The notes: a model not told the origin generated them from the letters alone. Shown: positions 51,473 through 60,330, counted from the stretch's first letter. The stretch is DNA of 64,000 bases from CAZKWG01 sp964615375 (GCA_964615375.1 CAZTOW010000030.1:1-64000), one strand, 5' to 3'. Numbers and translations: made by a program.

Positions 51473-52558
51473 CTACTCGGCGGTCACCGCCTCGACGTCG
51501 TCGTACAGCGAGCTCGTCGGGCCCTTCAGCAGCTTGACCAGCCCGCGGGTGTGCTCGCTCCTGGCGTACCAGTCCCCCTTCTCGGCGGACTGTTGGACCT
51601 GGAGCGTCTCGGTGCGCCCGTCCGAGCCCTTGATCGTGAGCTGGAAGCGGTCCTGGAGGTCCACCGGCATGTCGTCCGGCGCCACGAACGCGCTGCTCTT
51701 GAGCTGAAGCGCCTTGTCCATCCAGGTCTCGAGCTGCTCGGCGACGGCGTCCGGGCTCGCGGCGCGCACCCAGCTGGCCTTCTCCTTGTCCTGGGCGTTC
51801 TTGTGCTGCACGTCCAGGCTGCGCATCCCGCCCGTGATCACGGCGCTCTCGATCTTGTCCTCGGCGATGGAGAACAGCGCCCGGTCCGGCATGCGCGTCT
51901 TGGCGTACTTCAGCGGGCGCAGCAGCTCGTCGTCCAGCAGGTAGATCTCGCCCGACTCCTTGTCCCGCACGTAGCGGTCCTTGGAGCCGTAGGCCTCCCC
52001 GCCCACCTCGAGCACGCGGCTGCGGCCGTTGCGCACGACCTCCAGCGTCTCCTTGGACGTGTCCAGCCCGAGCGTCGCCATCTTCTCCGGCGGGACGTCG
52101 GTGAGCTGGCGCAGGGCCAGGAGCGGGCTCAGGCTGTCCAGCAGCTTGTCCCCGGCCTCACCCGCCTTGAAGACCTGCGTCTTGGCGACCTTCTCCGGCG
52201 GCTTCTCCTCGGCGGGGGGCGTGGCGCTGGCCTCGGGCGTGGCGCCCGCGGGGGCGTTCGGATCCGTGGGGGGCGTGGCCTCAGCGGGGGCGGGGCTCGC
52301 CTCCGGCTTCGGCGTCTTCGGCTCCTCCCACTTCGTGTGCGTGACCCAGAGGTAGGAGCCCGCCGCGTCCAGCTTGCGCTCGACCGTGACCTCCTCCTTC
52401 TCGCTCTTCCAGATCACGCGCTCGACGTCCTTGGCCTCGCCCTGCATCAGCGCGATCTTGTCGCCCAGGTCCACCTCGGGCGGCGCGGTCCACTCCATCC
52501 AGGAGAGGCCCAGCAGCAGGGCGACGACGACGCTGTAGACGGTCACGCTGCGGTTCAT
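51473..52558 (-). CDS. DUF4340-type exported protein of a Gld-like ABC operon
   Basis: A 361-residue protein with an N-terminal membrane anchor (VTVYSVVVALLLGLSWMEW) and a beta-rich body with a Pro/Ala linker. DUF4340 proteins always accompany GldF/GldG-type ABC components; the exact role is not known. The last gene of a minus-strand operon: its ATG overlaps the stop of the GldG-like gene by four bases. It converges with the PP2C gene six bases away. Confidence 0.78.
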   Translation of the reverse strand: MNRSVTVYSVVVALLLGLSWMEWTAPPEVDLGDKIALMQGEAKDVERVIWKSEKEEVTVERKLDAAGSYLWVTHTKWEEPKTPKPEASPAPAEATPPTDPNAPAGATPEASATPPAEEKPPEKVAKTQVFKAGEAGDKLLDSLSPLLALRQLTDVPPEKMATLGLDTSKETLEVVRNGRSRVLEVGGEAYGSKDRYVRDKESGEIYLLDDELLRPLKYAKTRMPDRALFSIAEDKIESAVITGGMRSLDVQHKNAQDKEKASWVRAASPDAVAEQLETWMDKALQLKSSAFVAPDDMPVDLQDRFQLTIKGSDGRTETLQVQQSAEKGDWYARSEHTRGLVKLLKGPTSSLYDDVEAVTAE

Positions 52559-54525
52559 GCGGCACCCCGCTTGCGCTGGCGGACGCGGAGCAAGCCACCC
52601 GAGAGGATGACCAGCGGGACAAGGAAGGAGGTCCCGTAGAAGAGCCAGCCCTGGCCCTCCTTGGTGTGGACGATCTTGACGTCCTCCTCCGAGTTGACCG
52701 TGCCCGCCAGCGCCTCATCCTGCGCCAGCCAGGCCACCGTGTCCTGCAGCAGCACCTGATTGCCCTGCACGTTGGGCAGGAAGAAGTCCGAGACCCAGGA
52801 GCTCCCGGCGAAGACCACGGCGCGGAACTGCGGGCCCTCGGGCTCGTCCTTCTTGTCCGCGTCCTTCTTGTCGGGATCCAGGGGTGAGGCGCCCGGCGCC
52901 CCACCCGGCAGCCCCGGGGGCCCGCCCGGCAGACCGGGAGGCGTGAGGCGCGGCGCGGCCGGCGGACCCGCCTGGGCCAGCTCCGCCTCCCCCGCGGGCG
53001 GCGGGGTCACCGGGCCGCTCACGGCCGCGACCACCCCGTAGCCGTCCCGCTTCTCGTCGGGCGGATCGAAGTCCAGGTTCTTGTTGAGATCGTTCCAGGC
53101 GTCCGGCAGCGAGCGCACCGTGAACGTCACCTTGACGCCCTCGGGCGTCTGACCCTCGGTCAGGTATCCGGAGAGCGGCATCAGCGCGGGCAGGGTCTTG
53201 CTGTTGCGGGACAGCGTCGTGACCGACGGGTGCGTCGAGTACTTGTTCGTCGCGATGTTCAGCCGGTCGATCTTGCGCCGCGTGACGATGGCGATGTTCT
53301 GGTCGCTGGCCAGGATCTCGTTGTGGTACTCGAGCCCCAGCCCGCCCAGCAGCGCGCTCATGTCCGGGCTGTCCGGGTTCAGCGCCACCAGCAGCGAGCC
53401 GCCCCGCTTCAGGTAGGCGTCCAGCGAGCTCAGCTCCTCCGGCAGGAAGGGCTGCGTCGGACCCAGCACCGCCACGAAGGCCGCGTCCTCGGGCACCTCC
53501 TGCCCGAGCCCGCTGGCCACGCCCAGCTCCTTGACCTTGTATTGCAGGCTGGTGAGCCCCTTCTTCAGCTGATCGATCATCCGATCCTTGGGCTCGCCCG
53601 CCTTCCAGTACATCTCGCCGTGGCCCACGGTCACGTAGGCGGTCTTCTTGCCGCGCGTGATCTTGACCAGGGCCTCCTTGACCTTCTCGTCCAGCTTCTT
53701 CAGGTTGCGCTTGGCCGAGTCGAAGTCCGCGCCGATCTTGATCGTCTCGACCTGCTGCTCCTCGCCCTCGCCCTTGACCAGCGCGATGGTCCCGTTCTCG
53801 CGGACCTTCAGCTCCTTGGCCAGCTCCGGCTCCAGCGCGTGGTCCACGTACTCCACCGAGAGCTGGTCGCTGTCGAGCTTGTCGAAGTAGGTGCGGATCT
53901 CCTGGGTGACCTCCGAGCTCGCCGGGAAGAAGAGCACCGCGCGCAGGGGCTCGGAGAGCTCATCCACGATGCTCTGCGTGCTGCCGCCCGGCTCCGCCGT
54001 CTTGAAGTAGCCCAGGTCCCAGCGCTCGTTGTGGCGCGAGGCCAGGTAGTTCAGCGGGAAGACCAGCACGATGGCCAGCGCCGTCGTCAGCGCCGCCGTG
54101 CTCGCCTCGCGGGCCCGGCCCGGCGTCACCACCATCGGGCTCGACGCGATCACGCGGTCTACCGCCACCAGGGGCAGCGTGCCCACCAGCCAGAGGATGG
54201 TCCACAGGGCGGTCATCGCCACCGAGAAGCGCTGCTCCCCCTCCTCGGAGAAGGCCAGCGCCCGCAGCGCGCCGTCTGTCGTCAGCGCGTAGACCAGCAG
54301 GCTCGCCACCCCGAGCCCGGCCCAGCCGAGCGCGAGCGAGTGAGGCGCCCGCTGGTCCTCCCGCGCCTTGGAGCGCGCCTGGGCCAGCAGCCCCAGCGCC
54401 GCCACCAGCAGCAGCGCGCCGACCCCGTCGAAGGCCCAGCGCTTGACGTCCTCGCCGCCGATCAGCCGCTCGCCGACCAGCAGCAGGCCCATCCCGAGCA
54501 GGTAGAGGATGGTCGGCAACCTCAT
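52555..54525 (-). CDS. GldG-like membrane protein
   Basis: A 656-residue protein. Five N-terminal transmembrane helices (for example RLPTILYLLGMGLLLVG and TTALAIVLVFPLNYLA) are followed by a large periplasmic domain (KKTAYVTVGHGE, AVLGPTQPFLPEELSS and a Pro/Gly-rich linker), and one C-terminal helix (FLVPLVILSGGLLRVR) ending in basic residues RQRKRG. This is the layout of GldG-like components. ATG with GGAGG; four-base overlap with the upstream permease gene (54522-54525) and four-base overlap with the downstream DUF4340 gene (52555-52558). Confidence 0.82.
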   Translation of the reverse strand: MRLPTILYLLGMGLLLVGERLIGGEDVKRWAFDGVGALLLVAALGLLAQARSKAREDQRAPHSLALGWAGLGVASLLVYALTTDGALRALAFSEEGEQRFSVAMTALWTILWLVGTLPLVAVDRVIASSPMVVTPGRAREASTAALTTALAIVLVFPLNYLASRHNERWDLGYFKTAEPGGSTQSIVDELSEPLRAVLFFPASSEVTQEIRTYFDKLDSDQLSVEYVDHALEPELAKELKVRENGTIALVKGEGEEQQVETIKIGADFDSAKRNLKKLDEKVKEALVKITRGKKTAYVTVGHGEMYWKAGEPKDRMIDQLKKGLTSLQYKVKELGVASGLGQEVPEDAAFVAVLGPTQPFLPEELSSLDAYLKRGGSLLVALNPDSPDMSALLGGLGLEYHNEILASDQNIAIVTRRKIDRLNIATNKYSTHPSVTTLSRNSKTLPALMPLSGYLTEGQTPEGVKVTFTVRSLPDAWNDLNKNLDFDPPDEKRDGYGVVAAVSGPVTPPPAGEAELAQAGPPAAPRLTPPGLPGGPPGLPGGAPGASPLDPDKKDADKKDEPEGPQFRAVVFAGSSWVSDFFLPNVQGNQVLLQDTVAWLAQDEALAGTVNSEEDVKIVHTKEGQGWLFYGTSFLVPLVILSGGLLRVRQRKRGAA

Positions 54526-55247
54526 TGCCACCTCCTCGCCTGCAGCGTCCGCACCGAGAGGGTGAGGAACAGGAAGGTCAGGGACCCGTAGTACACGAGA
54601 CTCTCCGTGTTGATCCGCCCGCGCTGGAAGGGCTGGAAGTGACGCTCGAAGAAGGCCACGTAGGACGCCAGCTCCGAGATGGGCGGGTCCGTGACCTTGC
54701 CGATGTACCAGGAGATCAGCAGCATGAACCAGACCGCCAGCCCGAGGAAGCCCGCCACGATCTGGTAGCGGGTGAGCGCCGAGCCATAGGTCCCGATCGC
54801 CACCGTCGCCGCGCCCACCGCCAGCACGCCGAGGTAGCCCGCCCCGATGTGCCCCCAGCTCACCTTGCCGTTGATGGTGATCAGGTAGGGGATGTAGATC
54901 GACAGCGCCGTGATCAGGCAGAGGAAGCCGTAAGCGCCCAGGAACTTGCCCAGGACCACCTGCGTCTCGCTGACCGGGGCCGTCTCCAGCACGACGATGG
55001 TGCCGGTCTGGCGCTCCTCGGCGAAGAGCCGCATGGTGAGCAGCAGGCCCGCCGCGACGGTCACCCCGTAGGTGATCATCAGGAAGTCCTCGAGCACGTC
55101 CGAGGAGAAGCGCGGCTTGTCGCTCATGGCGTAGGCGTTGAACAGCAGCCCGTCGAACAGCAGGGCGATGGACAGGATCACCCACCCCCAGGCCGTGTTC
55201 AGGTACGCGCCGATCTCGCGGCGCGCGATGAGGAGAACAGGTCTCAT
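54522..55247 (-). CDS. ABC-2 type permease, GldF-like
   Basis: A 241-residue protein with six transmembrane segments, for example TAWGWVILSIALLFDGLLF, LMITYGVTVAAGLLLTMRLF, VVLGKFLGAYGFLCLITALS and AGYLGVLAVGAATVAIGTYG. EERQTGTIVVLETAPVSETQ is the usual ABC-2 cytoplasmic loop. It forms the channel for the ATPase encoded just upstream, whose 3' end overlaps its start by four bases. Confidence 0.88.
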   Translation of the reverse strand: MRPVLLIARREIGAYLNTAWGWVILSIALLFDGLLFNAYAMSDKPRFSSDVLEDFLMITYGVTVAAGLLLTMRLFAEERQTGTIVVLETAPVSETQVVLGKFLGAYGFLCLITALSIYIPYLITINGKVSWGHIGAGYLGVLAVGAATVAIGTYGSALTRYQIVAGFLGLAVWFMLLISWYIGKVTDPPISELASYVAFFERHFQPFQRGRINTESLVYYGSLTFLFLTLSVRTLQARRWQ

Positions 55248-56176
55248 GCAAGCCCCTCTTGCGTCAGTCCGAGGAAGATCTCCTCGAGCTCGCCGCGCGT
55301 GTCGTGCACGCTGCGGATCCCGAAGCCCTGGCCCACGAGGTCCGCGACGAGCTGCTCCCGCGCGTCCTCACGCAGCACCACGCGCGCGTCCACGTAGCCG
55401 CCCTCGCGCCCCTGGCAGGTGAACGAGGTCACCTGGGCGTTCTTCTTCAGCGCGGCCTCCAGCGCGTCCGGCGAGCCCTTCACCATCAGGTCCACCTTCA
55501 GCCCGGTCCTCAGCTGCGCGGCGAGCTGCGCCCCCGTGCCCTGGGCGATCAGGCGGCCGTTGTGCAGCACCAGGATCCGGTCGCAGGTCTGCGAGATCTC
55601 CGGCAGGTTGTGGCTGCTCAGCAGCACCGTGCTGTCCTGCCCGAGCCCGCGGATCACGTCGCGCATCTCGACGATCTGCACCGGGTCCAGGCCCGTGATC
55701 GGCTCATCGAGGATGACGAGGCGCGGCCGGTGGACGATGGCCTGGGCGATGCCCACACGCTGCCGGTAGCCGTGGCTGAGCTCGCCGATGACGCGCCCGC
55801 CGAAGCCCGCGAGCTGCGCCTTCTTGAGCACCTCGGGCAGGCGCGCGTCGAGCTCGCTCTTGCCCATGCCGCGCAGCGAGCCCACGAAGCGCAGGTAGCT
55901 CTCGACCGACATCTCCTGGTAGACGGGCGGCTCGTCCGGCAGGTAGCCGACGCGGGCGCGGGCCGAGACCGGCGCCTGCGTCACGTCCACGCCGTCGATG
56001 CGGACGGTGCCCTCGGACGGCGCGAGCAGCCCCGCGAGCACCTTCAGCGTCGTGGATTTCCCGGCCCCGTTCAGACCCAGGAAGCCGATCACCTCGTTCG
56101 ACGCGATGGAGAAGCTCACGTTGTCCACGGCGCGTCGGGTTCCGTAGTACCGGGTCAGGGATTGGACCTCGATCAT
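55244..56176 (-). CDS. ABC transporter ATP-binding protein, GldA-like
   Basis: A 310-residue ATPase. Walker A GLNGAGKST (34-42), signature LSHGYRQRV, Walker B LVILDEPITGLD and the H-loop SSHNLPEI are complete. After the ATPase core there is a C-terminal domain of about 90 residues. This is the first gene of the operon (ATPase, permease, GldG-like, DUF4340), a set that in Bacteroidetes belongs to gliding and in Myxococcota has no assigned cargo. Coupled by a four-base overlap to the permease. Confidence 0.92.
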   Translation of the reverse strand: MIEVQSLTRYYGTRRAVDNVSFSIASNEVIGFLGLNGAGKSTTLKVLAGLLAPSEGTVRIDGVDVTQAPVSARARVGYLPDEPPVYQEMSVESYLRFVGSLRGMGKSELDARLPEVLKKAQLAGFGGRVIGELSHGYRQRVGIAQAIVHRPRLVILDEPITGLDPVQIVEMRDVIRGLGQDSTVLLSSHNLPEISQTCDRILVLHNGRLIAQGTGAQLAAQLRTGLKVDLMVKGSPDALEAALKKNAQVTSFTCQGREGGYVDARVVLREDAREQLVADLVGQGFGIRSVHDTRGELEEIFLGLTQEGLA

Positions 56177-56279
56177 ACAGGGCGCTCCAGATCAGCACTT
56201 TTTTGGGTGGCGTCGGAAACCCCCGACCCACGGCGCGTATTCCACGCGGCGGAGAGCCATATGCACCAGCCGCGGCTTG

Positions 56280-57353
56280 TCAAGGTGCCAGGTCGCTCCG
56301 CGTGAGCACCGCCAGCGCCTCCGTGTGCCGCGTCTGCGGAAACATCTCGAAGCAGGCCAGGTGCGTGAGCCGGTATCCCGCCTGCAGCGCGGGCCGCAGA
56401 TCGCGTGAGAGCGCCGGGGGGTGGCAGGAGACGTAGACGATGCGCTTCGGCCGGGTCACGGCGAGCGCCCCCAGCAGCCCGGGCGAGCCCTCCCGCGGCG
56501 GATCGACGATGGCCACCTCGAAGAAGGCGTCCCCCGCTCGGAAGCGCGCCGCGTCCGACACGAGGCACCGCGCCGGCAGCGCGCGCCGCTCCGCCGTCCG
56601 CTTCGCCTCCGCCACCGCCGCGCCGTCCACCTCGCGCAGCTCCACGCTCACCCCCCGCGCCGCCACCGCCAGCCCCAGGTTGCCGTAGCCCGCGTACAGG
56701 TCCAGCGCCGAGCGGGGCTCACAGGCCATCACCTGCTCCACCACCGCGTCCACCAGCAGCGCGTTGACCTCCAGGTTCACCTGGAAGAAGACGCCCGGCC
56801 CCACGCGGTGCTCCACCCCGCCCGCGACCAGGCGGAGCCGCGCGTCCCCCCAGAGCGTGCGCCCGCCCAGCACCAGCCCGCTGAGCCCCTCCACCCCCTC
56901 GAGGCCCAGCGCGCCGATCTCCGCCGCCAGCTCCGGCTGCGCGCGCCGCTCCTGCGTCAACACCATCACCACCCGCTCGCCGTCCGAGCGCAGCTCTACC
57001 GAGGCCACGCCCCGGGGCATGGGCGGGAGCCGCTCCAGCACGCGGTTGATCTCCGGCCGCGCGATGGCGCAGGCGCGCAGCGGCACCGGATCGTGCGAGC
57101 CCGGCCGGTGGTAGCCCAGCGCGCCGTCCCGCCCGGGCTGGAGCTTCACCCGGGCCCGGTAGCCCAGGCTCCGCGGCGAGGCGACCACCCGATCCGGGGC
57201 GCGTCCGGTCGCGCGCGTCACCGTCAGGACCTGGGCGGCGCGTTGATCCTCCTCGGCCAGCGTCATCGCGTCGCAGGCGCCGCAGGCGGCGTGGATCGGG
57301 CAGGGCGGCGGGCGCGTCGTAGGGTCGGGCATGGCCGCCGCGACGTATCCCAT
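56280..57353 (-). CDS. RNA (uracil-5-)methyltransferase, TrmA/RlmCD family
   Basis: A 357-residue class I methyltransferase. N-terminal cysteines CPIHAACGAC (Cys18, 24, 27) and a later Cys in PLRACAIA are consistent with the [4Fe-4S] cluster of RlmC/RlmD/RumA enzymes. SAM binding: DLYAGYGNLGL; catalytic Cys in VYVSCHPPAL; the C-terminal FPQTRHTE is the classic motif of the family. It methylates uridine at C5 in rRNA or tRNA; the target cannot be assigned. There is no N-terminal TRAM domain. The ATG at 57332 is an alternative start. Divergent from the PilP/GspC-like lipoprotein. Confidence 0.9.
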   Translation of the reverse strand: MGYVAAAMPDPTTRPPPCPIHAACGACDAMTLAEEDQRAAQVLTVTRATGRAPDRVVASPRSLGYRARVKLQPGRDGALGYHRPGSHDPVPLRACAIARPEINRVLERLPPMPRGVASVELRSDGERVVMVLTQERRAQPELAAEIGALGLEGVEGLSGLVLGGRTLWGDARLRLVAGGVEHRVGPGVFFQVNLEVNALLVDAVVEQVMACEPRSALDLYAGYGNLGLAVAARGVSVELREVDGAAVAEAKRTAERRALPARCLVSDAARFRAGDAFFEVAIVDPPREGSPGLLGALAVTRPKRIVYVSCHPPALSRDLRPALQAGYRLTHLACFEMFPQTRHTEALAVLTRSDLAP

Positions 57354-57363
57354 CCACTCCGAG

Positions 57364-57373
57364 GCTGTTATAC
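57364..57373 (+). promoter_or_regulatory. -10-like box GCTGTTATAC
   Basis: Lies 24 nt upstream of the ATG at 57398. TTATAC is the best -10 match in this short divergent region. Confidence 0.35.
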
Positions 57374-57397
57374 ACCCCGAAGTCCCCGGGAGCCCGA

Positions 57398-57967
57398 ATG
57401 CGCCTCGCCGTCTTCCTCCTGCTCGCCACCGGCTGCGCCAGCTCCGATCCCTCCTGGGATCTGTTCGCGCCCGCCGAGCCCCCCGCGCCGAGCGCCGCCC
57501 CCGCCGCCGAGCCCGCCCCGGAGGAGTTCAAGATCTCGAGCGAGGAGCTCCAGAAGAACGCGGCCGACGCGCGCGCCGGGCAGGAGCCCGCGCCCTCCCC
57601 CTTCGGCGGCACGATGAGCCCGGTGGAGCCTGCCCCCGAGGCGCCCGCCGCCGCTCCCGCGCCCGAGGCCACCCCCGCGCCGACCGAGACCCCGGCGCCC
57701 GCCGCTCCCGCGCAGGCCGCCGCGCCGCTCCCCAGCCCCTCCCCCTGGCCCGTGCGGCTGGTGAAGACCCTGCCCGAGGCTCAGCCCCCCCGCGCCATCC
57801 TGGCCCTGCCCGACGGCAGCGAGGTGGTCGTGAGCCCCGGCGCCCTGCTCGCCGAGCAGGGCCTCGTGGTCATGGGCATCGGCAAGGGCTCGCTCGACCT
57901 CGCCCAGGTGAAGCCCGCGGGCGACCACGCCGAGATCGCCCCGCTGACGCTCACCGCCCAGTACTGA
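57398..57967 (+). CDS. Lipoprotein with PilP/GspC-like C-terminal domain
   Basis: A 189-residue lipoprotein (MRLAVFLLLATGC with lipobox ATGC). A long Pro/Ala linker (for example APAAAPAPEATPAPTETPAP) precedes a small beta domain of about 60 residues, PRAILALPDGSEVVVSPGAL and LVVMGIGKGSLDLAQV, that has the pattern of PilP and GspC homology regions. Such proteins link inner and outer envelope parts of type IV pili or type II secretion. No pilus genes lie nearby in this window, so the assignment is by pattern only. Confidence 0.65.
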   Translation: MRLAVFLLLATGCASSDPSWDLFAPAEPPAPSAAPAAEPAPEEFKISSEELQKNAADARAGQEPAPSPFGGTMSPVEPAPEAPAAAPAPEATPAPTETPAPAAPAQAAAPLPSPSPWPVRLVKTLPEAQPPRAILALPDGSEVVVSPGALLAEQGLVVMGIGKGSLDLAQVKPAGDHAEIAPLTLTAQY

Positions 57968-57994
57968 AGGCCCAGCGCTGAGCGCTACGTCGTC

Positions 57995-58966
57995 TCAGAC
58001 CGCCATGCGCAGGCGGTTGAGCGCGCCGCACTCGATCTGGCGCACGCGCTCGCGGGAGAGCCCCATCGCCTTGCCGATGTCGGCCATCGTGCGGGCGTCC
58101 GTCCCGTCCAGCCCGTAGTGGTGGACCAGGATGAACTGCTCGCGCTCGTTGAGGATCTCCGAGAAAGCGCCGCGGACGCGCAGGAGAGCCTGCTGCTGGA
58201 TCGCGTGCTGGTCGGGATCCGGGTCGCGGCGCTCCGAGGGCAGGCGGTCCATGACGCGCAGCCCCTCGTCGTCCGGCTGGTCCAGCGAGACCACCCCGCC
58301 CTGAGACAGGAGCAGCTCGGCGCGCTGGCGCTCGATGCCGACCTCGCGGCTCAGCTCGTCCATGTCGTAGGTCTCACCGGCGTTCTCGAAGCGCTCCATC
58401 GCCGTGCGAAGGTTGCGCATCTGCTCCACCGCGCCGCCCGGCAGCCGCACCATGCGGCCCGTGGTCTCGATGGCGCGGGTCATCTGTGCGCGCACCCACC
58501 AGCGGGCGTAGGTCGAGAAGCGGATCCCGCGGTCGGGATCGAAGCGCCGCGAGGCCCGCAGGAGGCCGATGTAGCCCTCCTGCACCAGATCCTCCTCGTT
58601 CATCAGCGGGCAGGTGAGCTTGCGCGCCTCCCCGCGCGCGATGCGGCGCGCCGACATCGCCAGGCTCCAGCGCAGATCCTCAGCCTCGCGCCAGGCGGTG
58701 GCGGCGGCGCGCGCGGCCTCGCTGAGCTCGGGGTGGTTGACGGCCGCCTCCTGGACCGCCTGCACGGCGGCCTCCAGGCGGTCCACGGAGCCCGCGCGGG
58801 TGCGCTCGGCCCGGGTCGGCCGCTTGCGGAGGATGTCCTCGGCCACGGGGATGCCCGCGACGGCCTCGCGCGCGCGGCGCTCGGCGTCCCGGATCCCGCG
58901 CGCCACGGCGCACTCCTCTTCCGGTGTCCATCGATTCGCGTTCAGGGCCGTGTTGAGGGTAGCCAC
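57995..58966 (-). CDS. RNA polymerase sigma factor of the sigma-70 family
   Basis: A 323-residue sigma factor. Region 2 (NEEDLVQEGYIGLLRASRRF then DPDRGIRFSTYARWWVRAQM) contacts the core and the -10 element; region 3 follows (DELSREVGIERQRAELLL); region 4 has a helix-turn-helix (LNEREQFILVHHYGL, MADIGKAMGLSRERVRQIE). The layout suits a group 2/3 factor (RpoH- or RpoS-like). No N-terminal region 1.1 is present. GTG 58966 is chosen as start because GGAGG lies nine bases before it; the frame stays open to 59011. Confidence 0.9.
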   Translation of the reverse strand: MATLNTALNANRWTPEEECAVARGIRDAERRAREAVAGIPVAEDILRKRPTRAERTRAGSVDRLEAAVQAVQEAAVNHPELSEAARAAATAWREAEDLRWSLAMSARRIARGEARKLTCPLMNEEDLVQEGYIGLLRASRRFDPDRGIRFSTYARWWVRAQMTRAIETTGRMVRLPGGAVEQMRNLRTAMERFENAGETYDMDELSREVGIERQRAELLLSQGGVVSLDQPDDEGLRVMDRLPSERRDPDPDQHAIQQQALLRVRGAFSEILNEREQFILVHHYGLDGTDARTMADIGKAMGLSRERVRQIECGALNRLRMAV

Positions 58967-59013
58967 GGTGCTGACCTCCGGTCGGTGCGGGTCTCCACGA
59001 CTCGTGTGCAAAC

Positions 59014-59019
59014 CTTATA
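59014..59019 (-). promoter_or_regulatory. Candidate -10 (TATAAG) of the sigma-70 family gene
   Basis: Minus-strand TATAAG, 47 nt upstream of the GTG at 58966. It is the best -10 in the 143-nt space before the KH gene. No clear -35 partner is seen. Confidence 0.4.
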
Positions 59020-59109
59020 CACCATTCTCCCGGTCGCCCAGTGGGAGATGAGAACATTCTTGATCTCTGGCGTCCGAGCTTGCGTACTCCGCGACCGCCC
59101 CCTCCACCG

Positions 59110-59352
59110 TCAGCGCTCTTCGATGATCTCCAGCACGTAGCGCTTCTTCTTCTTGCCGCCGATGGCGTGGACGATCCGGCGTATCGCGTCGGCATGAACA
59201 CCCTTCTTGCCGATCACCTTCCCGACGTCCTCCCGCGCGACGTGAAGCTCGAGCACGCAGGAGTGCGATCCCTCGACCTCCGTGCAATGCACCTCGTCCG
59301 GGTTGTCCACGAGCGCCTTGACGATCTCCTCGATCAGCTCTCGCACTTCCAT
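59110..59352 (-). CDS. khpA: KH-domain RNA-binding protein, KhpA-like
   Basis: An 80-residue protein with a single KH domain: VGKVIGKKGVHADAIRRIV has the GxxG loop (GKKG, 48-51). Size and the short helices at each end match KhpA/YlqC, which binds RNA and supports cell division and ribosome work. GAGGAG is nine bases before the ATG (59352). The frame continues upstream to 59421, but the domain and ribosome site favour the short form. A long 368-nt region separates it from the divergent ECF sigma gene. Confidence 0.85.
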   Translation of the reverse strand: MEVRELIEEIVKALVDNPDEVHCTEVEGSHSCVLELHVAREDVGKVIGKKGVHADAIRRIVHAIGGKKKKRYVLEIIEER

Positions 59353-59720
59353 CGTCGCCGACTCCTCTGCTCTGCTGCTGCGGCTGCAACCCGGCGCCCG
59401 AGGCACACGTGTCAGAAACAAGAATCGGCCCCGAGAGCCTGTTCGTCAACTGGGGGATTTCAGGTCCGCGCGCCGCGCGCCTCCCTGACCGGAGAGTCTT
59501 CCCTGCCGGACGCGCTCCCCTGGCGCGTCGACCGCCCAGAATGGCCCGATCGCAGAGACCATCGAATACCGCGCGCGGTGGTGCGTCAGAAGGTGCGACG
59601 GTGAAGGGAAGAGAACGATGGCCTCCCGGGTTGACGACCGGGACGGAGGTACGCACCATTGGTGCATCCGCTCGGCCTGTCCTCGCGCCTCTCGCCCGGC
59701 GCCGTCCAAGGGGACCCATC
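59353..59720. other. 368-nt intergenic region between the KH and ECF sigma genes
   Basis: No gene was found here. It contains the odd palindrome GCACCATTGGTGC (59653-59665), an 8-bp palindrome ACACGTGT around 59406, and TTGACG at 59631-59636 that could be a -35 site for the ECF sigma gene. The ribosome site AAGGGGA lies just before the ECF ATG. The length is unusual for this packed genome and may be a regulated leader. Confidence 0.5.
59653..59665. promoter_or_regulatory. Odd-length palindrome GCACCATTGGTGC
   Basis: Six-base arms GCACCA and TGGTGC around one central T, 56 nt upstream of the ECF sigma start codon. It could be an operator near the promoter. Confidence 0.35.
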
Positions 59721-60305
59721 ATGCCTGCACATCTCCGCCTGATCGAGTCGAAACAGCCCGCCACCTGGTCCGAAGAGGACTTCAAGGCCCTCGCGCGTCA
59801 GGATCGGCGCGCCGCGATGGACCTGGTCATCCGCCGCTATCGCGAGCGCCTGTACTACCACGCGCTCTACATCGTGAAGGGCGCGGATGAGGCCTATGAC
59901 GTCGTTCAGGAGGTCTTCATCCGGGCGATCCGGGAGCCGCGCTTCTTCGATGAGGACTTCCGCATCCGCGCCTGGCTCTTCCGCGTCACCAGCAACCTCT
60001 GCTTCAACCAGGTGCGCGACCGCAACCGCCGCGGCGCCATCCTGGACGCGGCCCCCCGCGAGGACAGCAGCCACGCCAACCAGCTCGAGTCGGTCTTCGA
60101 GGGCGAGCAGCGTGGCGAGGTGCTCTCCGCCATCGACAAGCTCTCCGAGGAGCACAAGGACATCCTGCTCCTCCGCTACTACGACGATCTCTCCTACGCC
60201 GAGATCGCCGAGGTGCTGGACATCAAGCTCGGCACCGTGATGTCCCGGCTCTCCCGCGCGAGGACGCGCCTGGCCGAGGTCATGGGCCGCCCGCTCCCCG
60301 CCTGA
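59721..60305 (+). CDS. ECF-type RNA polymerase sigma factor
   Basis: A 194-residue RpoE-like factor. Region 2: DEAYDVVQEVFIRAIREPRF and RAWLFRVTSNLCFNQVRDRN. Region 4: LSEEHKDILLLRYYDDLSYA then EIAEVLDIKLGTVMSRLSRA, the helix-turn-helix that reads the -35 element. It is followed by an anti-sigma factor (25 nt) and by an S41-like protein. Together they form a typical signalling operon in which the anti-sigma factor holds the sigma factor at the membrane. AAGGGGA precedes the ATG. Confidence 0.92.
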   Translation: MPAHLRLIESKQPATWSEEDFKALARQDRRAAMDLVIRRYRERLYYHALYIVKGADEAYDVVQEVFIRAIREPRFFDEDFRIRAWLFRVTSNLCFNQVRDRNRRGAILDAAPREDSSHANQLESVFEGEQRGEVLSAIDKLSEEHKDILLLRYYDDLSYAEIAEVLDIKLGTVMSRLSRARTRLAEVMGRPLPA

Positions 60306-60330
60306 TCCACTCTCCCGACAGGTCCCGTCC

